Source: Kordiimonas pumila
GTDB lineage: Bacteria > Pseudomonadota > Alphaproteobacteria > Sphingomonadales > Kordiimonadaceae
Assembly (NCBI RefSeq): GCF_015240255.1
Contig: NZ_CP061205.1
Coordinates: forward strand, 2,253,501-2,317,500
Length of the DNA stretch: 64,000 bases
Direction: 5' to 3'
The notes beneath the pieces were generated by a model. The model ran no database searches. It was not told the DNA's origin and saw nothing but the letters and a program-made list of their open reading frames with translations. Shown here one piece after another: positions 45,724 to 54,989 of this stretch. Made by a program: the position numbers and the translations under genes. Within the stretch, counting starts at the first letter, position 1; each line of letters starts with the position of its first letter.

Positions 45724-46428
45724 CTACTGAATAACTTCTGTACTGGTTTTATCATTCTTCGGACGCCTTGCATCCTCTAGCATGATGCCAGTTATTGTAT
45801 AGTAAATTTGTTCTGCAATATTTGTGGCCTGATCCCCAATGCGTTCAAGGTTTTTGGCAATCATGAGGTAGTGCGTATAAGCGTTAATATACTCAGGCAT
45901 TTCCATCATACGTGCGAGAATTTGCCGAAAAGCAGCATTATGCATATTGTCCAAAGTTTCGTCGCGCTCCCATACTTCCATGGCGGCGTCAGCATCGCGG
46001 TGAACATAGGCGTCCATTACATCTTGTATCATATGATGTGCGGCTTCAGCCATGGCATCGAGCGTTTGCGGCATAACAACCGGCTTGCCGTCAGTTATAG
46101 CAAGAGTACGTTTGGCAATGTTTTTGGCGTAATCGCCCATACGTTCAATAAGGGTAGTCATTTTAAGCGCTGATACTACTTCCCTAAGGTCGTCAGCAAC
46201 AGGTGCCCTGCGGGCAAAAACACCTATAGCTGCTCGTTCAGCAGTAATTTCAAGCTTGTCCAGTTCCTTGTCTGCTTCCCGAACCCTATTGGATTCAGCA
46301 CGATCAAGCTCTTTTAATGCTGTCATGGCAGCGATTAACTGATCAGCAGCCATGCCGCCCATGCGGCTAACAATGCTGCGGAGTTCCTTTAGTTCGTCGT
46401 CATACGCGGATAAAGTATGTTCTGACAT
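45724..46428 (-). CDS. phoU: Phosphate signalling protein PhoU
   Basis: A 234-residue protein of two three-helix bundles (about residues 10-110 and 120-220), each with the PhoU metal-binding pattern (LIERMGDYAKNIAKRTLA and NLERIGDQATNIAEQIYY). PhoU links the phosphate transporter to PhoR and keeps the regulon off when phosphate is plentiful. It lies 14 bases after pstB and ahead of phoB. Confidence 0.97.
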   Translation of the reverse strand: MSEHTLSAYDDELKELRSIVSRMGGMAADQLIAAMTALKELDRAESNRVREADKELDKLEITAERAAIGVFARRAPVADDLREVVSALKMTTLIERMGDYAKNIAKRTLAITDGKPVVMPQTLDAMAEAAHHMIQDVMDAYVHRDADAAMEVWERDETLDNMHNAAFRQILARMMEMPEYINAYTHYLMIAKNLERIGDQATNIAEQIYYTITGIMLEDARRPKNDKTSTEVIQ

Positions 46429-46442
46429 GCTATTCTTTTCCT

Positions 46443-47243
46443 TTACCCAAACCGGCCAGTGATATAGTCACGGGTCCGTTCTTTTTTAGGGGATGTAAAA
46501 ATCTCTGTTGTGTCGCCATGCTCAACAAGATCACCCATGTGAAAGAATGCTGTCTTTTGTGAAATACGGGCTGCTTGCTGCATACTGTGTGTCACAATTA
46601 TAATAGCATACCTACCTTTAAGTTCATCAATCAGGTTTTCAACTTTTGCTGTTGCGATTGGGTCAAGCGCAGAACAGGGTTCATCCATTAAGATAACCTC
46701 AGGGTTAACGGCAATAGCGCGCGCAATACATAACCGCTGCTGTTGGCCGCCAGAAAGGGCAGTTCCTGGTGCATCGAGCCGGTCTTTAACTTCATTCCAT
46801 AGGCCTGCTTTTTCAAGCGCTGTGGTAACAATTTCATCAAGATCAGTTCTATTGTTTGACAGGCCGTGAATGCGAGGCCCGTAAGCAATATTATCATATA
46901 TAGATTTAGGGAAGGGATTTGGCTTCTGAAATACCATACCAACTCTTGCGCGAAGCTGAACAACATCAATCTTTGATGCGTAAATGTCATCGCCGTCAAG
47001 AGATATTGAGCCTTCTACACGGCAACTGGCGACAGTATCGTTCATACGGTTCAAGCACCGCAAGAAGGTTGATTTACCGCATCCGGATGGGCCAATTAGA
47101 GCTGTAACTTCATCTCTAAATAAATCCAGAGAGATATTATGGATCGCGTGATTATCGCCATAATAAACATTTACGCCCTTAGCAGACATTTTAGGGGTGC
47201 GTTGTTCTGTCATTGAATCATACTCAGGTGAGGATTTAAACAT
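46443..47243 (-). CDS. pstB: Phosphate ABC transporter ATPase PstB
   Basis: A 266-residue ABC ATPase powering phosphate import. Walker [10 protein letters not shown] is at about residues 53-61, the Q-loop is followed by [18 protein letters not shown], the signature is [16 protein letters not shown], Walker B is [13 protein letters not shown] and the switch His is in [12 protein letters not shown]. The start is uncertain: ATG 47243 sits just after the pstA stop, whereas ATG 47213 ([13 protein letters not shown]) would drop ten residues. Confidence 0.95.
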   Translation of the reverse strand: MFKSSPEYDSMTEQRTPKMSAKGVNVYYGDNHAIHNISLDLFRDEVTALIGPSGCGKSTFLRCLNRMNDTVASCRVEGSISLDGDDIYASKIDVVQLRARVGMVFQKPNPFPKSIYDNIAYGPRIHGLSNNRTDLDEIVTTALEKAGLWNEVKDRLDAPGTALSGGQQQRLCIARAIAVNPEVILMDEPCSALDPIATAKVENLIDELKGRYAIIIVTHSMQQAARISQKTAFFHMGDLVEHGDTTEIFTSPKKERTRDYITGRFG

Positions 47244-47245
47244 TT

Positions 47246-48562
47246 CTACCACTGTTGCTCAAATTTTTGCCGTAACCAGATGGCTAGGCCGTTCATTGCA
47301 ATAAGGAAAGCCAGCAACACCATAATAGCTGCTGAAGTTTTCTCAACAAAAGCCCGTTCAGGGCTATCTGCCCATAGGTATATTTGAACGGGCAAGGCGG
47401 TTGCAGCATCGGTTATTCCGCCGGGTATATCAACAATGAAAGCTACCATGCCTATCATCAATAGCGGTGCTGTTTCACCGAGTGCTTGTGCCATACCAAT
47501 AATGGTTCCGGTTAGAATGCCAGGCATGGCCAGTGGCACAACATTATGAAAGACAACTTGCATTGGTGAAGCCCCAAGACCGCGGGCTGCGTCGCGAATG
47601 GAGGGCGGAACGGCTTTGATCGATGCCCTTGCAGCAATAATGATAGTTGGCAACGTCATTAAAGCCAGTGTAAGTCCACCAACAAGTGGAGCAGAGCGAG
47701 GAAGGTTCATGAAGCCGAGGAAAACTGCTAGCCCTAATAAACCAAACACAATCGAAGGTACTGCAGCCAAGTTATTGATATTCACTTCAATTAAATCAGT
47801 TAACCGGTTTTTAGGGGCAAACTCTTCTAGATATATAGCGCTTAAAACACCGACAGGGAAAGCAATAGCAAGTGTTACAAGGAGGGTAAGGGCTGAACCA
47901 ACAGCGGCCCCCCAAATTCCTGCAAGCTCAGGTTCCCGAGAATCACCCTGAGTGAAAAAGCGAGTATGGAAATTCAGTGACACCCGGCCTTCAGAATCCA
48001 ATTTGTCTAGCCAGATTATCTCATCATCTTTAACTTTACGGTTCGCCTCAACAATAGTGGTGTCAGTATTTCCTTTAACCACCTGATCTACATCATCAGA
48101 CGCAAGCAAAGAAACCTGCCTAGTGGTGCCAATATAATTGGGGTTTTCCAAAATTTCGTTGCGCAGTTGTTCGCGTGCGCCTGTACTAATCAGTTTCAGC
48201 AGCTTTCTTTTATCGCGTTTGTTTGTGACTTCAGGAAAGTGATGAGACATTGCAGCTTGAACAAGCAGAAGCATATTCGTTTTCTTGACACGTTCCTGAA
48301 AAGCTTCAATACCAATTTCACGCGGGTTACCAAGTGTTTTCTCATCAAAGGTTATATCCAGAACAATGCTGGTTTGGAGAAAACCTTTCATGCCATCTGT
48401 GACAATATTACCTAAAAGGGTAACCAGAAATAAACCCGCTATAATAACGGCAGACAGACCACAAATACGGAATGTTTTTTCCCGTTTGTACCGACGTTTA
48501 ATACGCTTCGCCATCTCTGGTGATGTCCAGTCAGTCGGTTGAAATTTTTCTGTTTCAGACAT
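47246..48562 (-). CDS. pstA: Phosphate ABC transporter permease PstA
   Basis: A 438-residue membrane subunit of the phosphate importer. The first transmembrane helix (about residues 35-57) is followed by a long periplasmic insertion (about 60-190), then a helical block carrying the permease motif (about 320-345: [20 protein letters not shown]). The large insertion makes it longer than E. coli PstA (about 300), as is usual in alphaproteobacteria. I use ATG 48562, 7 bases after the pstC stop; a longer frame overlapping pstC is unlikely. Confidence 0.93.
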   Translation of the reverse strand: MSETEKFQPTDWTSPEMAKRIKRRYKREKTFRICGLSAVIIAGLFLVTLLGNIVTDGMKGFLQTSIVLDITFDEKTLGNPREIGIEAFQERVKKTNMLLLVQAAMSHHFPEVTNKRDKRKLLKLISTGAREQLRNEILENPNYIGTTRQVSLLASDDVDQVVKGNTDTTIVEANRKVKDDEIIWLDKLDSEGRVSLNFHTRFFTQGDSREPELAGIWGAAVGSALTLLVTLAIAFPVGVLSAIYLEEFAPKNRLTDLIEVNINNLAAVPSIVFGLLGLAVFLGFMNLPRSAPLVGGLTLALMTLPTIIIAARASIKAVPPSIRDAARGLGASPMQVVFHNVVPLAMPGILTGTIIGMAQALGETAPLLMIGMVAFIVDIPGGITDAATALPVQIYLWADSPERAFVEKTSAAIMVLLAFLIAMNGLAIWLRQKFEQQW

Positions 48563-48569
48563 GGTTTTA

Positions 48570-49949
48570 TTACTCGTATGCTTCGCGGTATTTTCTAACA
48601 ACGCGTAGGGCAAAGATATTAAGGCACATTGTGATAACAAACAGGGTTAGACCAAGTGCAAATGCTGAGAGCGTTTTGGCACTGTCAAACTCTTGGTCAC
48701 CTGTTAAAAGCGCTACAATTTGCACTGTAACTGTTGTTACTGCTTCAAAGGGGTTAGCAGTAAGGTTTGGCTGCATGCCCGCTGCCATAACAACAATCAT
48801 CGTCTCACCTACGGCACGACTGATTGCAAGTAGGAAGGCACCGACAATGCCGGGTAGTGCTGCGGGTAAAAGCACCTTTATAATTGTCTCTGATTTTGTG
48901 GCGCCTAGTGCTAAAGACCCGTCTTTGAGGGAGTTCGGTACTGCTGTAATTGCATCATCTGATAATGATGAAACAAATGGAATAATCATTATACCCATCA
49001 CGAAACCTGCAGCAAGTGCGCTTTCACTGGCGATGTGAATGCCGAAAAAATCGCCTGTATCTCTAAAAAGTGGTGCAATGGTGAGGGCTGCAAAAAAACC
49101 ATAAACCACTGTTGGCACACCAGCGAGAATTTCAAGCATAGGCTTTACAATTTTGCGTACCCTTTCACTTGCATACTGTGTCATATAAATTGCTGAAAAC
49201 AGCCCTACAGGCCCAGCTATAAGCATAGCGAGAAGACTGATTAAAAACGTGCCGGCAAATAGGGGCACAGCACCAAAGGCACCGGAAGATCCCACTTGGT
49301 CAGCGCGTAGGGCAATCTGTGGGCTCCATTTAAGACCAAATAGAAATTCTGTAAGAGGAACTTCTTTAAAGAAGCGCACGCTTTCAAAAAACAATGAAAT
49401 GATAATGCCGAGTGTAGTGAAAATAGCGATGGCAGAACTAGCAATCAGGAAGGCAGTCATTACTTTTTCAAAGCGATTTCTTGCACGAAAGTCAGCGTGC
49501 GCTCTATTCAGTGCAAAGAACAAACCTAGTAAGCCAGCAGCAAGAGATAAACTAAACGCCGCCCATATACCTTTCAAGTAAAGCGCATGGTAATGGGATG
49601 CAGCGGCTAAAATGTCAGGGTTTGATTCTAGATTAGCACCATTCTCTATTACCAGCCGTATACGGTTAATAATGAGTGTTGCATGCTCTCTATATTGCTC
49701 GGTTATCCCTTCCGGCAAACCTGCAATCATGATGCTTTCAAGAATGTCCTGGCCAAATATAATCCAGAGGATGAACACCAATAAAGAAGGCAAAAGCACA
49801 CAGCTAGCTGCAAAATATCCATAGTGCCTTGGAAGTGAATGTAGCTTGGATGTATCACCGTCAACAGAAGCAAGTGCTTTCTGCCGGACAATTGCGAAGG
49901 CCAGCAGGGCCAGTACAGAAACAATAACAAATATTACGGAGCTAGTCAT
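48570..49949 (-). CDS. pstC: Phosphate ABC transporter permease PstC
   Basis: A 459-residue membrane permease subunit partnering PstA. Helices lie near residues 5-20, 47-70, 130-150 and 165-190, then the permease core with the motif SLALGATKSETIIKVLLPAA (about 350-370) and VGETMIVVMAAGMQPN. The N-terminal half is extended relative to the E. coli protein (about 320 residues). It lies downstream of pstS with an 87-base gap. Confidence 0.93.
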   Translation of the reverse strand: MTSSVIFVIVSVLALLAFAIVRQKALASVDGDTSKLHSLPRHYGYFAASCVLLPSLLVFILWIIFGQDILESIMIAGLPEGITEQYREHATLIINRIRLVIENGANLESNPDILAAASHYHALYLKGIWAAFSLSLAAGLLGLFFALNRAHADFRARNRFEKVMTAFLIASSAIAIFTTLGIIISLFFESVRFFKEVPLTEFLFGLKWSPQIALRADQVGSSGAFGAVPLFAGTFLISLLAMLIAGPVGLFSAIYMTQYASERVRKIVKPMLEILAGVPTVVYGFFAALTIAPLFRDTGDFFGIHIASESALAAGFVMGIMIIPFVSSLSDDAITAVPNSLKDGSLALGATKSETIIKVLLPAALPGIVGAFLLAISRAVGETMIVVMAAGMQPNLTANPFEAVTTVTVQIVALLTGDQEFDSAKTLSAFALGLTLFVITMCLNIFALRVVRKYREAYE

Positions 49950-50036
49950 GGCGGCCTATATGTTACAATTATCACTAACAGTGTTTTTTAGTACAGGTGC
50001 TAGGGGTAGTTTGTGTTTACCCCTAGCATGTATTTA

Positions 50037-51113
50037 TTAGTCGAGAGTCAGAGGCTTCAACGTTTCAGCTGCGTGCTTTACTTCTTCCTGTTCTTCACTG
50101 GAAAGAGGGATAAGGCCGCGATCCGATAAATACCCTAGGTCACCGATTGCTTTATCACTGGTGAACTCTGCAAGATATTCTTCAATGCCTGGAATAACAC
50201 CAATGTGAGCTTTCTTAACATAGAAGAATAGAGAGCGTGATATTGGGTATGCACCATCGGAAATCGCTTCAAAAGTCGGCTCTTGTGGTTCGTCACCAAC
50301 ATGTTTAGCAACAGGGAAAGCAATAATCACGTCAGCATTTTGGTCAAGAAAGCTGAAACCAAAGACACCAACTGCTTTATCATCGGCTTGTAGCTTTTGA
50401 ACAATAAGGTTGTCGTTTTCACCAGCTTCAACATAAGCACCGTCTTCACGAATGCTGAGGCAAACAGCTTTATATGTTTTAGGCTCAGTTTTCTTGAGGG
50501 CTGCATTACCTGAGAATGAATCACAGCCTGCTTCAATTGCTAGCTCATTAAAGGCATCGCGGGTCCCTGATGTTGGAGGAGGGCCAAGCACAACAATGGG
50601 TTTATTTGGAAGGGAAGGGTTAACTTCATTCCAGTTTTTGTATGGGTTGTCTATAATGTGATCAAGACCACCCTCTGTGCCTTTTTCAGGCACCTTAGCG
50701 GCAAGAGCCAAATACAGGTCTTTTAAGGTTAATGTCATTGGCTCCGCATTTTTTGATGCGGCAATAACAATACCGTCATATCCAATTTTTACTTCTATGA
50801 TGTCTGATACACCATTACTCGCGCATAGCTCTACTTCAGATTTTTTAATTCGGCGCGAAGAGTTGGTAATATCTGGGTGGCTCGTGCCGATGCCTGCGCA
50901 AAAAAGTTTCAGGCCGCCGCCGGAACCTGTTGATTCAACAATTGGCGTTTTAAAAGATGATGTGCGCCCAAACTCTTCTGCCACGGCTGTGGAAAATGGG
51001 AATACAGTAGAAGAGCCAACAATGCGGATTTGATCGCGTGATTGTGCTTCAGCGTTTTGTGAAGTGAAGGATACTGTGCCTATAAGGGCAGCAAGAAGTG
51101 CTAACTTTTTCAT
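50037..51113 (-). CDS. pstS: Periplasmic phosphate-binding protein PstS
   Basis: A 358-residue solute-binding protein. ATG 51113 gives a normal signal peptide (about residues 1-23, ending QNAEAQ) and has AGAGGA at the right distance; an upstream frame to 51173 would not begin with a signal. Phosphate-contacting motifs are RIVGSSTVFPFSTAVAEEF, ESTGSGGGLKLFCAG and PPTSGTRDAFNELAI. It captures phosphate for the PstCAB importer and is the second gene of the regulon, with its own Pho box. Confidence 0.95.
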   Translation of the reverse strand: MKKLALLAALIGTVSFTSQNAEAQSRDQIRIVGSSTVFPFSTAVAEEFGRTSSFKTPIVESTGSGGGLKLFCAGIGTSHPDITNSSRRIKKSEVELCASNGVSDIIEVKIGYDGIVIAASKNAEPMTLTLKDLYLALAAKVPEKGTEGGLDHIIDNPYKNWNEVNPSLPNKPIVVLGPPPTSGTRDAFNELAIEAGCDSFSGNAALKKTEPKTYKAVCLSIREDGAYVEAGENDNLIVQKLQADDKAVGVFGFSFLDQNADVIIAFPVAKHVGDEPQEPTFEAISDGAYPISRSLFFYVKKAHIGVIPGIEEYLAEFTSDKAIGDLGYLSDRGLIPLSSEEQEEVKHAAETLKPLTLD

Positions 51114-51186
51114 TCTGGTCCTCTCCAACCCGCATTTTTTGCGGAAGATTTGGTTCGTTATCAAGAAACACATCTAAAATTAGATT

Positions 51187-51243
51187 TTATATATGTGATC
51201 TTCATGTGACCGATACAGCTTGAATGTTACAAGTTAATGACAG
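51187..51243 (-). promoter_or_regulatory. Pho box and -10 region ahead of pstS
   Basis: On the minus strand CTGTCAT (51237-51243), spacer TAAC, TTGTAAC (51226-51232) gives two Pho half-sites in the 11-base periodicity recognised by PhoB, and a further CTGTAT follows one period on. An A+T-rich TATATAAAATC lies at about 51184-51194 in a position for a -10 box. The pattern matches the established PhoB consensus of CTGTCAT repeats. Confidence 0.7.
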
Positions 51244-51257
51244 TCGCTTAGTGTTAA

Positions 51258-52565
51258 TTATTTCACTTTCGTGACATCACTGGGGGCCGTGTTTCGTGAA
51301 ACCGGCAATTTGAAGCTGAAGACGGTACCTTGGCCGATTTTACTTTTGATGTCTAGCTGTGAACCATGTCGCAAAAGTATGTGTTTTACAATAGCAAGTC
51401 CAAGCCCTGTACCCCCCATTTTTCGCGACCGGGCAGTATCCACACGGTAAAAGCGTTCTGTGAGTCTGCCTAAATGTTCCATCGCTATTCCAGGGCCTTC
51501 ATCACGCACAGAAAGAATGACGCTTTTACCGGTATGTGCAAGAGTGGCGCTCACATGAATATTGGTGTCTTGATCTGCATACTTTGCAGCATTCCCAATG
51601 AGGTTGACAAAAACCTGTGTGATTTGGTCACTGTCAGCGACAACGCGGGGCAAATTATCTTCCATATTTGAGATAAATTTAATACCACGTTTGCTAGCGC
51701 GTGTTGAAAAGGTTGTTATTGTACTGTTAATAACAGTTTGTACATCAATAGTGCTTTCTGGCGTGATGTGGCGTGTCATTTCAATTTGTGACAATGATAA
51801 TAAATCATCAATCAGGCGTATCATTCTATCGGCTTCACTTGACATAATGTCCAGAAAACGCTGCTGCGCCTCAATGTCGTCGCGTGCTGGCCCTTGAAGG
51901 GTTTCTATGAAGCCGGTAATGGATGTAAGGGGGGTTCTTAGCTCATGGCTGGCATTGGCTACAAAATCTACCCGCATTTGCTCTGTACGTAACAAGCTTG
52001 TGACTTCATAAAAGAACACCAGTGCCTGTATTGGTTCAGCGGCGTTTGCTTCCGTGTTTGTGACAGGTCCCAGTGTTAAATCAAAGCTACGACCATGGCT
52101 GTTGGTGTAACGAATTGTACCATTATGGGCTGGATCTCCAGCAAGGACTTTGTCCAGAGCTGTAACAAAACTTGACTGGCGCAAATAAAGGAAAACGTCA
52201 TTTGTTACAATTTCATGACCAAGGAGGGTTAGTGCGGCATCGTTAGCAAAGGTAATAGTATGGTTGTCATCAACCAATACTATAGGGGAGGGTAAGCCGT
52301 TTAAGGCATTAGCGCGTAAGGACTGAACCCCTTGTTCATTAGTAATACGACGTTCTTGAGCGACAGACCGTCTGATTTTTAGTTCCTCAATGCGGTTATT
52401 AACTTCTAACTGTAATAAAAGAGCGGCGGCACTACCTGCTATAACAAAAAAGCTTATAAATGTCAGTTGGTTAACCGACCATAGCACTGCAATCACAGCA
52501 ATGATAACTATGAGAATACCTTTTTCTGTTACAAGGGTTTTATAGTCTTTTAAAGGTGAACTCAT
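51258..52565 (-). CDS. phoR: Phosphate regulon sensor kinase PhoR
   Basis: A 435-residue membrane histidine kinase. Two closely spaced hydrophobic helices (about residues 15-52) anchor it, a PAS-like domain follows (about 85-190: LPSPIVLVDDNHTITFAND), then the phosphoacceptor helix FVANASHELRTPLTSI with His 207, and the ATPase domain with NLIGNAAKYAD, RDEGPGIAMEHL and MGGTGLGLAIVKHI. It phosphorylates PhoB under phosphate limitation. It heads the regulon and is transcribed away from the gene at 52875. Confidence 0.95.
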   Translation of the reverse strand: MSSPLKDYKTLVTEKGILIVIIAVIAVLWSVNQLTFISFFVIAGSAAALLLQLEVNNRIEELKIRRSVAQERRITNEQGVQSLRANALNGLPSPIVLVDDNHTITFANDAALTLLGHEIVTNDVFLYLRQSSFVTALDKVLAGDPAHNGTIRYTNSHGRSFDLTLGPVTNTEANAAEPIQALVFFYEVTSLLRTEQMRVDFVANASHELRTPLTSITGFIETLQGPARDDIEAQQRFLDIMSSEADRMIRLIDDLLSLSQIEMTRHITPESTIDVQTVINSTITTFSTRASKRGIKFISNMEDNLPRVVADSDQITQVFVNLIGNAAKYADQDTNIHVSATLAHTGKSVILSVRDEGPGIAMEHLGRLTERFYRVDTARSRKMGGTGLGLAIVKHILLRHGSQLDIKSKIGQGTVFSFKLPVSRNTAPSDVTKVK

Positions 52566-52874
52566 AGGGTTAAACTGCGTATAATATTACTGTTGAAAAT
52601 GTGGTGAAGTAGAAACTACTGTATAGAACTCAAGCTTTAATAGTAGCGCTGTCATTTAAGATGAAAAATGTTTCATTTTTATGAATTATATATGTCACCA
52701 ATCAATTCAGGCTTAATTCAATACAAAAGTGTGCCAAAAACGATTACTGGATAAAAGATCCTAGACCTAAAGCATAATAATCTGTAAAATTGGAATAAAT
52801 ATGTTTATACATATAGTGTAAAGTAGATGATCTACTCTATGCTTATTATTATTCCAGTGTCTTAGTGAGGCCAT
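52566..52874. other. 309-base divergent intergenic region
   Basis: No gene is visible. It holds a CTGTCAT at 52649-52655 on the plus strand without a clear second half-site, an inverted repeat AAAAATG/CATTTTT (52664-52680), and AGTAGA-TGA-TCTACT (52822-52836), a perfect 6-base inverted repeat about 40 bases ahead of the start at 52875, in a likely promoter position. The region is A+T rich and should contain the promoters for phoR and for the Tat-like gene. Confidence 0.5.
52822..52836. promoter_or_regulatory. Inverted repeat, possible operator
   Basis: AGTAGA-TGA-TCTACT lies in the leader of the 52875 gene. Its arms are perfect. A repressor or activator site is plausible; no regulator gene is adjacent. 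Confidence 0.35.
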
Positions 52875-53714
52875 ATGCAAGACCCAATACAGCAGCCACA
52901 TGACCATAATAGGGCGTTTAGAGCTAAACGACGCCAATTGCTGCGAATGGGCGCGGCAGGTATGCCTATGGTGCTGACGCTTCGCGCTAGTGCCTCTGAA
53001 GCTATTATATCTCAGCTACGCTGTATGTTTACTATCCCTAGTAATCTGAAGATTTTGGTAGATAGTGAAGGCCAGGCTTGGGTGGGCGATGCCAGTATCC
53101 AGCAAGGCGCAAATGGCATGTTTGTGTCAGATGTGCAGTCTTTCAAAGATGGTGCAGATTATGTGTTCCCTGCGGGCAGTGTTCCTGAAAGTTACCGTCC
53201 TGATGCTTGCTCCAGTAACAGTAATCAATGCGGCGATGACGATGGCTGGGGTTGGGGTGACGATGACGATGATGGTGGTAGTAACGGTCACGGACATGGT
53301 CATGGCAGTAATTCATTAACCTATGAATATGCCGCATCTGGTAGTGATGAGCACGGCTATTATGCTGCTGATAATATGGGGCGTACATATGGCGGTAGTC
53401 ACGGAAACGGAAACGGCAATGGCCACGGCAATGGCAATAGCGGTGACGATGATGATGATAGTGGCCATGGTTCTGGAGATGACGATTGTGGTGAAAGTGA
53501 GTGGGTAGACTGCGGTTATACGCTTTATACTTATGGGTCCAATCACTCTATTTCGGTTGCTGACTATGTGAATGACCAAGGTAACTGGACACTTTCTGGT
53601 GACGATGGTCTCTTTCTTACACTTTCCATGATTTATGCAGACAGCTATGGTGGTGCTGGATCGTGGCCGGGAATATCCTGTATCGTTTCTGTTCTTACAT
53701 ACCTAGGGCAGTAA
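52875..53714 (+). CDS. Tat-like exported Gly/Asp/His-rich protein, HPr-rel-A locus
   Basis: A 279-residue protein of unknown function. The N terminus has a twin-arginine-like signal (Arg 19-20 in AKRRQLLRMGAAGMPMV, cleavage possible after about residue 41). After a short globular part (about 45-112) come two low-complexity stretches, about 119-145 and 173-205, made of Gly, Asp, His and Asn (for example GHGHGHG and DDDDD), which look able to bind metal ions. Six cysteines (50, 112, 119, 205, 213, 269) flank these stretches. GTGAGG precedes ATG 52875. It is followed by PqqD-like, HprK-like and nucleotidyltransferase genes, so it may be their substrate; that is inference from position. Confidence 0.7.
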   Translation: MQDPIQQPHDHNRAFRAKRRQLLRMGAAGMPMVLTLRASASEAIISQLRCMFTIPSNLKILVDSEGQAWVGDASIQQGANGMFVSDVQSFKDGADYVFPAGSVPESYRPDACSSNSNQCGDDDGWGWGDDDDDGGSNGHGHGHGSNSLTYEYAASGSDEHGYYAADNMGRTYGGSHGNGNGNGHGNGNSGDDDDDSGHGSGDDDCGESEWVDCGYTLYTYGSNHSISVADYVNDQGNWTLSGDDGLFLTLSMIYADSYGGAGSWPGISCIVSVLTYLGQ

Positions 53715-53749
53715 AACTGGTAACTAGCAGCAAGGGGCCAGCATAAGCT

Positions 53750-54064
53750 ATGGCAGCAGGACCAGTTGATTCCAGTTTTTTATGGGTCGCAGATGCGGCC
53801 CATATTTCTAACCGGCAGTTTGAAGATGTTTTTCTGGTTTTTAATAAACTGTCTGGCGATACTCACATTTTGAACTTCTTATCCGCCGCTATACTTGATT
53901 TTTTAAGTGATGAGAAAATGCAGGTAGCTGATCTGGCTGCCCGTATTTGGTTGGAATTAGAGCTTGACCAAGAGGACTGTCCTGTAAGCCTGATTGAAAC
54001 TACACTTGCAGAGTTAGACACAACGGGGCTGGTTACACCTGTAACTGGAGCGCGCGATGATTGA
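53750..54064 (+). CDS. PqqD-like peptide chaperone, HPr-rel-A system
   Basis: A 104-residue protein with the PqqD fold, which in PQQ and other RiPP pathways binds the precursor peptide and hands it to the modifying enzyme. The typical segment is DVFLVFNKLSGDTHILNFLS followed by AAILDFLSD, then a helical C-terminal part (LIETTLAELDTTGLV). Its partner here is not a radical SAM enzyme but an HprK-related kinase, the combination named the HPr-rel-A system from genome context. It overlaps the kinase gene by 8 bases. Confidence 0.82.
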   Translation: MAAGPVDSSFLWVADAAHISNRQFEDVFLVFNKLSGDTHILNFLSAAILDFLSDEKMQVADLAARIWLELELDQEDCPVSLIETTLAELDTTGLVTPVTGARDD

Positions 54065-54989
54065 GTTTCGGCGAGCACGCGATTTTTCTCGTGATGAAAT
54101 TCTCGGTGCTATGAAGCAAGGCACGCTTGAAATGTCGCTTGGTCCTTTTACGACACTTGTTAAAGCAAACAGTCCGTCACTGCTTGAGTTTTTTTACGAT
54201 GCATACCGTGATGTACCTGTTCGGCTGGTGATGCAGGATGTTACAGATATAACGCTTGAGATGCGTGCGCCCACTATAGTGCGGCGGTATATTCGTAAGC
54301 AAATTATCCCTGACCCAGGCTTTCAGGTGCCCGCTATTCCGCTGCCGGAAAGTATGGCTGCCTTATCTTTTGAAATGGGCTTAAATCTTGCTGTAGCTTT
54401 AAAGTGTTGCCGCTATGTAACCTTTCATGCAGGTGTTGTTGCAGGGCCTAAAGGGGCTATCTTAATGTGTGCTGCATCTGGCGGTGGTAAAAGCACTCTT
54501 GTGTCTGCATTAATGGAGGAAGGATACAGGTTATATTCTGATGAATTTGGCCTCCTGAATTTGCAAACGGCAAAACTGCATGCTTACCCGCGACCAATTT
54601 CCCTAAAAGGGAGTTCCATCCCAATTGTGCGGGATATGTCTGGGCCTGACTGGATGACACCTGCCTTAACAGGCACTCCAAAGGGGCAGATTGCATACCG
54701 CCGGCCAAGGCCGGAAGATATTTTGAATGAAAACCCGGTTGCGGTTACTCGGTTAATATTTTTTCCACGTTTTCAGGAAGGCGCACGCCCCGCAGCTCGT
54801 AAAATGGCTAAATCAGAAGCTATTATGCGACTTATTCCAAGCTCGACAAATTATCACCTGCTTGGGGAAGAGGCCTTTACTGCCCTTGCTAATATGGTTG
54901 CTGGTGCTGAAGCCTATGAACTTGTGTACGGTAATACGCGGGATAGTTTGGTAATGGTGAAAGACTTGGCTGCAAAGGTGATGGTATGA
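54057..54989 (+). CDS. HprK-related kinase A
   Basis: A 310-residue P-loop kinase related to the HPr kinase/phosphatase. The Walker A segment is ASGGGKSTLVSAL (Lys 145), an acidic SDEF motif (Asp 162) follows at the expected Mg position, and an N-terminal domain (about residues 1-110) precedes it. HprK phosphorylates a serine of HPr; here the substrate is unknown and may be the product of the upstream genes. The PqqD-like gene overlaps its start and its own stop overlaps the nucleotidyltransferase start, so all three are translated together. Confidence 0.85.
   Translation: MIEFRRARDFSRDEILGAMKQGTLEMSLGPFTTLVKANSPSLLEFFYDAYRDVPVRLVMQDVTDITLEMRAPTIVRRYIRKQIIPDPGFQVPAIPLPESMAALSFEMGLNLAVALKCCRYVTFHAGVVAGPKGAILMCAASGGGKSTLVSALMEEGYRLYSDEFGLLNLQTAKLHAYPRPISLKGSSIPIVRDMSGPDWMTPALTGTPKGQIAYRRPRPEDILNENPVAVTRLIFFPRFQEGARPAARKMAKSEAIMRLIPSSTNYHLLGEEAFTALANMVAGAEAYELVYGNTRDSLVMVKDLAAKVMV

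Noticed and set aside
52649-52655. Pho half-site CTGTCAT between phoR and the Tat-like gene
   Set aside because: It is on the plus strand and the next period (GATGAAA) does not match a second half-site, so it is too weak to call a Pho box.
52720-52745. Sigma-54-like -24 box (TTGGCAC on the minus strand) ahead of phoR
   Set aside because: The -12 element lacks the required GC at the right spacing.
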